Shown: positions 1 through 6,415 of the stretch, one piece after another
Layout of the letters: every line of letters begins with the position of its first letter
Numbering within the stretch: position 1 is the stretch's first letter
Source of the DNA: Proteiniphilum sp. UBA5283
GTDB taxonomy: Bacteria; Bacteroidota; Bacteroidia; Bacteroidales; Dysgonomonadaceae
Assembly (NCBI GenBank): GCA_002408485.1
Contig: DHSP01000048.1
Coordinates: 81,316 to 91,232, forward strand
Direction of reading: 5' to 3'
DNA: 9,917 nt
Program-made: the position numbers and the translations under genes
Notes under the pieces: generated by a model
Told to the model about the DNA's origin: nothing
What the model saw: only the letters and a program-made list of their open reading frames with translations
The model's database searches: none

Positions 1-36
1 TATTTACAATGGACAGCTTATTTTAGGATAATTTAC

Positions 37-44
37 TACATTTG
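37..44 (+). promoter_or_regulatory. Candidate -7 promoter box for the dikinase gene
   Basis: TACATTTG matches the Bacteroidota housekeeping -7 consensus TAnnTTTG exactly. It lies about 60 bases upstream of the dikinase start, so transcription would begin near position 50 and leave a leader of roughly 55-60 bases. No TTTG or TTG is found at the usual -33 distance (around 14-19), so the upstream half is weak or supplied by an activator. The rest of 1-107 is A/T-rich, with no open frame and no clear Shine-Dalgarno sequence. Confidence 0.6.
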
Positions 45-107
45 CTGTGTACAACGAGTTTTCTGCAAGTCGATCTTAACTTTTAATTTATCATTACACA
101 ATATCAG

Positions 108-2828
108 ATGGAAAAGAAGAGAGTGTATACCTTTGGAAACGGCGCAGCCGAAGGCCGCGCAGATATGAAAAACCTGCTTGGCGGTAAAGGTGCAAACCTG
201 GCTGAAATGAACCTGATCGGCGTCCCCGTTCCCCCCGGCTTCACGATTACCACGGAGGTCTGTACCGAATACAACGAGTTGGGCAAAGAATATGTAATCG
301 GCGTTCTGAAAGAGGAAGTGAAAGAGGCTGTTTTGCATATAGAAGAGCTTACCGGAACAAAGTTTGGAGATAAAAACAATCCTTGTCTGGTATCTGTACG
401 TTCCGGAGCACGTGTTTCTATGCCGGGCATGATGGACACAGTATTAAACCTTGGCCTGAACGACGATGCCGTGGAGGGAATTGCGAAAAAAACCGGCAAC
501 GAACGTTTTGCATGGGATTCCTATCGCCGCTTTGTACAGATGTACGGGGACGTGGTATTGGGATTGAAGCCACAAAGCAAGGAAGATATCGATCCTTTTG
601 AGGAAATCATGGATGAAATGAAGAAATCAAAAGGGATTGAGCTGGATACAGATCTCACAACGGACGATCTGAAAGAATTGGTCATGCGATTCAAGGAGGC
701 AGTGAAGAATAAGACCGGAAACGACTTTCCGGTAAATCCCTGGGATCAGCTTTGGGGTGCTGTATGTGCGGTATTTGACAGCTGGATGAACGACCGTGCC
801 ATCCTCTACCGTAAGATGAACAACTTCCCCGAGGAGTGGGGTACTGCTGTGAATGTGCAGGCCATGGTGTATGGAAACATGGGTAAGAGTTCCGGAACCG
901 GAGTGGCCTTTACCCGAGATGCTGCTACCGGGGAGGATCTCTTTAACGGCGAGTATCTTATTGATGCACAGGGGGAGGACGTGGTTGCCGGTGTGCGTAC
1001 ACCTCAGCAAATCACCCTTGAAGGCTCCCGTCGTTGGGCCAAAATGCAGGGTGTATCAGAGGAGGAGCGCATATCCAGATATCCTTCTCTTGAAGAGGTA
1101 CTTCCCGAATGTGCAAAAGAACTTATTGAAGTGCAGCAAAAGCTGGAAGATTATTTCAAAGATATGCAGGATCTGGAGTTTACCATACAGGACGGCAAGC
1201 TCTGGCTGCTGCAAACACGGAGTGGCAAACGTACCGGCGCTGCCATGGTGAAAATTGCCATTGATATGCTTCACCAGGGATACATCGATGAAAAAACAAC
1301 TCTGAAGCGGTGCGATCCGGAGAAGCTCGATGAGTTGCTGCATCCTGTTTTCGACAAGAAAGCATTAGCCAGTGCAAAGCCAATTACCCATGGGTTACCC
1401 GCATCTCCGGGAGCTGCTGCCGGCCAGGTGGTATTTCATGCCGATGAAGCAGAGCAGTGGCATAAGGATGGAAAGAAAGTCATTCTCTGTCGCATTGAAA
1501 CTTCTCCCGAGGACCTACGTGGCATGGCCAGTGCACAGGGCATCCTTACTGCACGAGGGGGGATGACCTCTCATGCTGCCGTGGTTGCACGCGGTATGGG
1601 CAAGTGCTGTGTGTCGGCTGCCAACAACCTGATTATTGATTACAAAGCACGCACCATGATCATCAATGGTAAGGAGTTGAATGAGGGAGAATGGATCTCG
1701 CTGGATGGCTCGACCGGAAATGTGTATGAGGGGAAAATACAAACCCAGGATGCTGAGCTCGATGCGGATTTCAGTGAATTGATGACTCTGGCCGAAAAAT
1801 ATGCACGGATGGATGTGAGGACCAATGCTGATACACCACACGACGCCCTGGTGGCACGTAGCTTTGGAGCGAAAGGTATTGGATTGTGCCGCACTGAGCA
1901 TATGTTTTTTGAAGAAGACAAGATTGTCCCCATGCGTGAAATGATTCTAGCCAAGGATGAAAGCGGACGTCGCAAGGCATTAGAGAAGTTGCTGCCGTTA
2001 CAGAAAAAGGATTTCCTGGGTATCTTCAGGGCAATGGATGGGTATGCCGTGACCATTCGTCTGCTCGATCCTCCGTTGCACGAGTTTGTTCCTCACGATG
2101 AAAAAGGACAGATGGAGATGGCAAGAGTGATGGGCATCTCCTACAAAGATATTCACGAACGTGTGGAGGGGCTTATGGAATCCAATCCGATGCTTGGGTT
2201 ACGTGGCTGTCGTCTCGGCAACCTTTACCCTGAGATTACCGAAATGCAGACTCGCGCTATCATAGAAGCCGCTATCGAGCTGAAAGAAGAGGGCCTCCAG
2301 GTTATCCCGGAGATCATGGTTCCCCTCACCGGAATCGTTTATGAGTTCATGGCACAGAAAGAGATCATCGAGAATACTATCCAGAAGGTGTTTGCGGAAA
2401 AGAGTGATTCGGTGGAATACAAGATCGGTACAATGATCGAAATTCCGCGTGCTGCTCTTACGGCACACAAGATCGCCAAGGAGGCCGATTTCTTTTCTTT
2501 TGGCACGAACGACCTGACTCAGATGACCTTCGGCTATAGTCGTGACGATGTGGCCAAGTTTCTACCAATGTACCTCGATAAGGGAATCCTGAAACAGGAT
2601 CCTTTTGCAGTCCTTGACCAGAACGGAGTGGGGCAGCTTGTACGCATGGCTGTACAGAAGGGCCGCGAAGTGAAGCCTACCCTGAAATGCGGCATCTGCG
2701 GAGAGCATGGCGGTGAACCTACATCGGTGAAGTTTTGCCATACCGTGGGTCTGAACTACGTTTCCTGTTCTCCTTTCCGCGTACCCATTGCACGCCTGGC
2801 AGCCGCACAGGCAGCCATTGAAGGATAA
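108..2828 (+). CDS. ppdK: Pyruvate, phosphate dikinase
   Basis: A 906-residue cytoplasmic enzyme that reversibly converts pyruvate, ATP and phosphate to PEP, AMP and pyrophosphate. Members of the family are about 870-910 residues, so it looks complete. The N-terminal ATP-grasp part starts with GGKGANLAEM (residues 25-34) and includes SVRSGARVSMPGMMDT (96-111). The central phosphohistidine domain has GGMTSHAAVVARG (484-496), with H489 as the expected phosphate carrier. The C-terminal TIM-barrel PEP/pyruvate domain shows GLCRTEHMFF (592-601), GLRGCRLG (697-704), IEIPRAAL (777-784), FGTNDLTQM (798-806) and CGICGEHGG (861-869), where C864 is the expected catalytic cysteine. T487, two residues before the histidine, is the position regulated by phosphorylation in plant enzymes; no regulator gene is visible here. 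The ATG at 108 begins directly with the conserved N-terminus. The gene stands alone between its own promoter box and a hairpin terminator. In anaerobic Bacteroidales it may run in either the glycolytic or gluconeogenic direction (inference). Confidence 0.97.
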   Translation: MEKKRVYTFGNGAAEGRADMKNLLGGKGANLAEMNLIGVPVPPGFTITTEVCTEYNELGKEYVIGVLKEEVKEAVLHIEELTGTKFGDKNNPCLVSVRSGARVSMPGMMDTVLNLGLNDDAVEGIAKKTGNERFAWDSYRRFVQMYGDVVLGLKPQSKEDIDPFEEIMDEMKKSKGIELDTDLTTDDLKELVMRFKEAVKNKTGNDFPVNPWDQLWGAVCAVFDSWMNDRAILYRKMNNFPEEWGTAVNVQAMVYGNMGKSSGTGVAFTRDAATGEDLFNGEYLIDAQGEDVVAGVRTPQQITLEGSRRWAKMQGVSEEERISRYPSLEEVLPECAKELIEVQQKLEDYFKDMQDLEFTIQDGKLWLLQTRSGKRTGAAMVKIAIDMLHQGYIDEKTTLKRCDPEKLDELLHPVFDKKALASAKPITHGLPASPGAAAGQVVFHADEAEQWHKDGKKVILCRIETSPEDLRGMASAQGILTARGGMTSHAAVVARGMGKCCVSAANNLIIDYKARTMIINGKELNEGEWISLDGSTGNVYEGKIQTQDAELDADFSELMTLAEKYARMDVRTNADTPHDALVARSFGAKGIGLCRTEHMFFEEDKIVPMREMILAKDESGRRKALEKLLPLQKKDFLGIFRAMDGYAVTIRLLDPPLHEFVPHDEKGQMEMARVMGISYKDIHERVEGLMESNPMLGLRGCRLGNLYPEITEMQTRAIIEAAIELKEEGLQVIPEIMVPLTGIVYEFMAQKEIIENTIQKVFAEKSDSVEYKIGTMIEIPRAALTAHKIAKEADFFSFGTNDLTQMTFGYSRDDVAKFLPMYLDKGILKQDPFAVLDQNGVGQLVRMAVQKGREVKPTLKCGICGEHGGEPTSVKFCHTVGLNYVSCSPFRVPIARLAAAQAAIEG

Positions 2829-2850
2829 CTGCCCACAGCGGAAACATTTA

Positions 2851-2878
2851 GCAGAGACACCACAAGTGGTGTCTCTGC
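2851..2878 (+). terminator. Hairpin terminator after ppdK
   Basis: A perfect 13-base inverted repeat (arms 2851-2863 and 2866-2878, outer bases GCAGAG/CTCTGC) folds into a very stable hairpin, realistically 12 pairs with a CAAG loop. It starts 22 bases after the dikinase stop codon. The downstream tract is only moderately T-rich (TTATAACTACTTTT), so the U-run is weaker than in an ideal intrinsic terminator. Position and stem strength still favour termination or 3' end protection. Confidence 0.8.
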
Positions 2879-2907
2879 GCTTATAACTACTTTTAACCAT
2901 CAAGTCG

Positions 2908-2939
2908 TTTGGCTGCTAAGGGGATTATCATTACTTTTA
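2908..2939 (+). promoter_or_regulatory. Candidate promoter for the parvulin-ostA operon
   Basis: TTTG at 2908-2911 is followed after 20 bases by TACTTTTA at 2932-2939, which matches TAnnTTTG except at the last base. Spacing fits the Bacteroidota sigma-ABfr promoter. Transcription would start near 2945 and give a leader of about 115 bases. A small inverted repeat, TTAAC-TT-GTTAA (2960-2971), lies just downstream of that start. No peptide-coding frame or recognisable riboswitch was found in 2879-3062. Confidence 0.45.
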
Positions 2940-3062
2940 CATCAATTATACTAGGTGAATTAACTTGTTAAACGAGCACGGATGTTAAATTAAAAAAGAG
3001 GCGGTGGATTCTGTAACGAAACGACTGAGTCTCCATACGGCTAAATCGGTAAATCAATTAAT

Positions 3063-4424
3063 ATGAAGTATTCCTTGAAAATATTGTTCTTTTTGATTTT
3101 GTTGTCTGCCACACATTTTCTTGTGGCACAAAATAATATAATCGATGAGATTGTCTGGGTTGTGGGCGACGAAGCCATCCTGAAATCGGAGGTGGAAGAA
3201 TACCGTAAGGAGATCCTGATGCAGAATCAGCGCATTGAGGGGGATCCCTATTGTTTTATTCCTGAGCAGCTGGCCATCCGGAAGCTCTTTCTGGATCAGG
3301 CCAAACTGGACAGTATTGAAGTGCAGGAGTCCAATGTGAATCGTACACTCGAGTATCTGGTCAATGAATATATCGCTTCCACGGGTTCTGTGGAGCGGCT
3401 CGAAGAATATTATGGAAAAAGCATTGCCGGCATCAGGGAAGACCTGCGTGAACAAATACGCGAACAGCAACTCGTGGAGGGCGTGCAGCAGAAACACTTC
3501 GGAAGTGTACAACTGACCCCTTCGGAGATAAGGAAATATTACAACAGCCTTCCACAGGACAGCTTGCCTTTCATCCCTACAACGTTGGAAGTGCAGATCA
3601 TCACGGTGGAACCGAAAGTCCCTCTTGAAGAAATTGACAAGGTGAAAGAGCGATTGCGTGAATACACGAATCAGATAAACAACGGAGAAAGGGAGTTCTC
3701 TACTCTGGCGCTGCTGCATTCCGAGGATCCCTCTGCGATTAAAGGAGGTGAAATGGGATTTATGACCCGTTCGCAGTTGGTTCCCGAGTTTGCCAATGTT
3801 GCCTTTTCCCTGAACGATCCGAAAAAGGTGTCGAATGTTGTTGAAACGGAATATGGATTTCACATCATCCAGCTGGTAGAGCGTAGGGGAGATATGGGTA
3901 ATTTCCGGCATATTCTGCTGAAACCCAAAGTTCCACAGGAGTCACTCGACACAGCACTGGTGAGGCTTGATTCTATTCGCAGCGGAGTCTTACAGAAAAA
4001 GATCACGTTCGATGAGGCTGCTACCTTCCTTTCGGCTGATAAAGACACGCGCAACAACAAGGGAATCATGGTGAACAATAGCCGGGGACCCAATGGCGGA
4101 ACCCCGCGTTTTGCCCTGAACGAACTGAATCAGGACATCGCAAAAGTTGCGGGCGAAATGAAAGAGGGTGAGGTCTCTGAACCGTTTATCATGCTCAACG
4201 AGAAAGGACGACAGGTGGCGGCGATGGTGAAGATCTCCGCACGTAATGAAGGGCATAAGGCCAATATCAACAACGACTACCAGATTGTTAAACAAATGGC
4301 GGAAAACGCCAGACAGCAGAAGCTGGTGGATGAGTGGCTTCAGGAGAAAATCGGCAAAACATATGTCCGTATAGACCCTGCATGGCAGGGGTGTGAACTC
4401 AAATATAAGGGATGGCTAAAATAA
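3063..4424 (+). CDS. Periplasmic SurA-like peptidyl-prolyl isomerase (parvulin)
   Basis: A 453-residue exported folding factor of the SurA/PpiC type, expected to help outer-membrane proteins fold in the periplasm. Residues 1-23 form a signal peptide: K2 and K6, then a hydrophobic core and VAQ before NNI, a typical Bacteroidota signal peptidase site. Residues 24-165 resemble the SurA N-terminal chaperone region (IDEIVWVVGDEAILKSEVE). A first parvulin domain at about 174-275 has the usual signature: GGEMGFMTRSQLVPEFANVAF (228-248) and YGFHIIQLVER (264-274). A second parvulin-like repeat begins FRHILLKPKV (281-290), but GGxLG and YGxHII are not recognisable, so it may act only as a chaperone. 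The start chosen gives an intact signal peptide. The last 13 bases overlap the ostA-like gene in another frame, implying cotranscription and probable translational coupling. The family assignment is firm; the substrates are inferred. Confidence 0.92.
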   Translation: MKYSLKILFFLILLSATHFLVAQNNIIDEIVWVVGDEAILKSEVEEYRKEILMQNQRIEGDPYCFIPEQLAIRKLFLDQAKLDSIEVQESNVNRTLEYLVNEYIASTGSVERLEEYYGKSIAGIREDLREQIREQQLVEGVQQKHFGSVQLTPSEIRKYYNSLPQDSLPFIPTTLEVQIITVEPKVPLEEIDKVKERLREYTNQINNGEREFSTLALLHSEDPSAIKGGEMGFMTRSQLVPEFANVAFSLNDPKKVSNVVETEYGFHIIQLVERRGDMGNFRHILLKPKVPQESLDTALVRLDSIRSGVLQKKITFDEAATFLSADKDTRNNKGIMVNNSRGPNGGTPRFALNELNQDIAKVAGEMKEGEVSEPFIMLNEKGRQVAAMVKISARNEGHKANINNDYQIVKQMAENARQQKLVDEWLQEKIGKTYVRIDPAWQGCELKYKGWLK

Positions 4425-5998
4425 TCCTTTTTGTTTTATTAGCTGCAACACAGGCGCTGCAACCTCCTTCAGAACCTCCATCAACAGAGCCTGATACCCG
4501 CATCATCGAGTTGAGGCAGGCCGACTTGTGGAGTAAACGAAGCGGCTTTGATGCCGAAATTCTGACTGGCAACGTTACGTTTTTTCACGAAGGTGCCTTT
4601 ATGTATTGCGACAGTGCCTATCTCTATCAGCAGACCAACTCATTCGAGGCATTCAGTAACGTGCGCATGGAACAGGGAGATACCATCTTTGTATATGGAG
4701 ACTATCTTCATTATGACGGCAACACCCGTCTGGCACAACTTCGGAATAATATCCGGATGGAAGACCGTACAGCTACACTTTTTACCGATAGCCTCGATTA
4801 CGACAGGATGATGAATCTCGGTTATTATTTTGAGGGAGGGATGCTGGTAGACGAAGAAAATGAACTGACATCGTTTTGGGGACAGTATAGTCCCGATACC
4901 AAACAGGCATTGTTCAGCGACAGCGTAAAACTGGTAAACGAGGATTATATCATCTATGCAGATACGTTGAAATACAATACTGAAACGAAATACGCCGACA
5001 TCCTGGGGCCTTCTCGCATTGTGTCAGATAGCGGTTACGTGTACACCAGTAACGGATGGTATAACACGGTGACCGAAGAATCGCGACTGCTGGACCGTTC
5101 GGAAGTTTACAGCAACGACGGGACCAAAGTCCTCATAGGCGATACTATTCTCTATAACCGTCAGACCGGGGAGGGGGAGGTCTTTGGCAACATGTTCCTT
5201 GAGGACAAAAAGAGAAAGGCCATTCTCCAGGGGAACTATGGATTTTATAACGAAAAAACTGAATACGGACTGGCCACCGATTCGGCTTTCGCCATCGACT
5301 ACTCGCAGGAGGAGAGCCTGTACGTGCATGGAGACACGTTGGTGATGATCACCGATTCTGTGCACCGTGATATCAAAGCCTACTATCAGGTGCGTTTTTT
5401 TCGTACCGATCTACAGGGAATATGCGACTCATTGCATTACTCTTCGCGTGATTCCATGGTGTATATGATTGGCGATCCGGTGGTCTGGAACAAAAACAAC
5501 CAGATTTCGGGAAATCAGATAAATGTTTTTTTGAACGACTCCACCATAGAAAAAGCAGTTGTGAAGGATTATGCGCTGGCCATTCAGGACAGAGGAAAAC
5601 AACAGCAATATAATCAGTTGAGCGGGAGGGATATGACAGCTTTCTTTCGTGATGGTGATCTTTATCATGTGCTGGTGGAAGGCAATGCTGAGTCTCTCTA
5701 TTATCTGGTAGAGAAAGACAGTACCATCATTGGTTTAAACAAAACGGAGAGTGCTTATCTTTCCATGGATATTGAAAACGAACAGATCAAACGGTTGAAG
5801 CTGTGGTCGTCCACCACTGCTGTAACAACCCCTTTGCCTCAGCTGAAACCGGAGGATTCACGCCTGAAAGGCTTCGTTTGGCTCGATTATTTACGTCCGG
5901 CGGGACCCAGTGATATTTTCCGCAGCAATCAACGACGCAGTTCGGAAGCAGTGGAACAACGTCAACGGCGTTTCGAGAGAGAGGACATTACGTTGTAA
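4412..5998 (+). CDS. OstA/LptA-like lipopolysaccharide transport protein
   Basis: A 528-residue exported protein with the OstA-like fold found in LptA and in the N-terminal part of LptD. These proteins form beta-jellyroll bridges that carry lipopolysaccharide to the outer membrane. Residues 1-16 look like a short signal peptide (K3, hydrophobic FVLLAATQA). The body has repeated short beta-strand units in which N-V/I-R-x-E and D-(S/T)-L-x-Y patterns recur: LTGNVTFFHEG (51-61), FSNVRMEQGDTIFVYGDYLHYD (split at 81-90 and 91-102), RNNIRMEDRTATLFTDSLDYD (111-131), YADTLKYN (182-189) and GDTLVMITDSVH (307-318). No outer-membrane barrel follows, so it is not a full LptD. The C-terminal 30 residues are charged and Arg-rich (SNQRRSSEAVEQRQRRFERE). 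The start overlaps the parvulin stop by 13 bases. The neighbourhood supports a joint role in envelope assembly. The name lptA is not used because length and architecture differ from the proteobacterial protein. Confidence 0.85.
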   Translation: MAKIILFVLLAATQALQPPSEPPSTEPDTRIIELRQADLWSKRSGFDAEILTGNVTFFHEGAFMYCDSAYLYQQTNSFEAFSNVRMEQGDTIFVYGDYLHYDGNTRLAQLRNNIRMEDRTATLFTDSLDYDRMMNLGYYFEGGMLVDEENELTSFWGQYSPDTKQALFSDSVKLVNEDYIIYADTLKYNTETKYADILGPSRIVSDSGYVYTSNGWYNTVTEESRLLDRSEVYSNDGTKVLIGDTILYNRQTGEGEVFGNMFLEDKKRKAILQGNYGFYNEKTEYGLATDSAFAIDYSQEESLYVHGDTLVMITDSVHRDIKAYYQVRFFRTDLQGICDSLHYSSRDSMVYMIGDPVVWNKNNQISGNQINVFLNDSTIEKAVVKDYALAIQDRGKQQQYNQLSGRDMTAFFRDGDLYHVLVEGNAESLYYLVEKDSTIIGLNKTESAYLSMDIENEQIKRLKLWSSTTAVTTPLPQLKPEDSRLKGFVWLDYLRPAGPSDIFRSNQRRSSEAVEQRQRRFEREDITL

Positions 5999-6009
5999 GA
6001 ATACCGGGC

Positions 6010-6040
6010 TTGTAAATCGTCACGGGATTCCCTATGTTTG
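6010..6040 (+). promoter_or_regulatory. Promoter for the small membrane protein-mutL genes
   Basis: TTG at 6010-6012 and TATGTTTG at 6033-6040 are separated by 20 bases, and the second matches the Bacteroidota -7 consensus exactly. Transcription would start about 6046, roughly 18 bases before the ATG at 6065. The spacer contains a small palindrome GGGA-T-TCCC (6024-6032) touching the -7 box, which could be an operator or chance. This promoter would let the downstream genes be expressed separately from the parvulin-ostA pair. Confidence 0.6.
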
Positions 6041-6064
6041 TAACAACTAAAATACTTTTCACTT

Positions 6065-6397
6065 ATGGGCACTTTTTTTTTCTATAATAACAGAAAGCCG
6101 CGTAAATTTAATTATACGCCTATCCTTCATGATCCGGAGGAAGATGCACGTAAGGAGAAACTGCAAAACCGGATCGAAGAGATAAAAAAAGAAATGGGTA
6201 TACAGCCGGCCGTATCCGAAAAAAAAGTTGCGGAGCGGAAAGATTTCAAGGCTGAATTTATCTCGCAAACCCGTCATCTGAAAAAAAGGAAGGTGCGGGA
6301 AGCTTCGGGTCAGGGTACTTTTTTTTCCAATAACGGGTTACTTATAATTATACTAATCATTCTTTTTGCAATTTTCTTGTTCTGGTTATTGGGATAG
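6065..6397 (+). CDS. Small tail-anchored membrane protein of unknown function
   Basis: A 110-residue protein that I cannot assign a function. Three parts are visible. The N-terminus has an aromatic/basic motif, FFFYNNRKPRKFNYTPILHDPEE (within 4-26). A highly charged segment (about 26-82) is rich in Lys and Glu and likely helical or coiled-coil (EEDARKEKLQNRIEEIKKEM). A single hydrophobic segment (91-109, GLLIIILIILFAIFLFWLL) ends the protein, so it is probably anchored by its C-terminus with the charged part in the cytoplasm. Similar short proteins starting with a KPRxFxYxP motif occur upstream of mutL in other Bacteroidales, as I recall, which argues that it is a real gene. It has its own promoter and lies 18 bases before mutL, so the two are probably cotranscribed. 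A T9 run at codons 3-6 and a T8 run later are slippage-prone. Confidence 0.8.
   Translation: MGTFFFYNNRKPRKFNYTPILHDPEEDARKEKLQNRIEEIKKEMGIQPAVSEKKVAERKDFKAEFISQTRHLKKRKVREASGQGTFFSNNGLLIIILIILFAIFLFWLLG
6073..6081 (+). repeat. T9 homopolymer at the start of the small membrane protein gene
   Basis: Nine consecutive T bases cover codons 4-6, just after the start codon. Gain of one T would bring a TAA into frame within two codons. A second run, T8, lies in the same gene at 6319-6326, before the transmembrane segment. Either could be an ordinary consequence of Phe-rich coding or a slippage site. Confidence 0.9.
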
Positions 6398-6415
6398 GAA
6401 TCAGACATTCATTTT

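Noticed and set aside
50..280. An 11-base direct repeat TACAACGAGTT at 50-60 and 270-280
   Set aside because: One copy is in the leader and the other is in-frame coding sequence; there is no further similarity around them, so chance is the best explanation.
3054..3911. A 285-codon open frame on the - strand opposite the parvulin gene
   Set aside because: It lies wholly within a well-supported gene, has no recognisable domain, and its composition is that expected of an antisense shadow.
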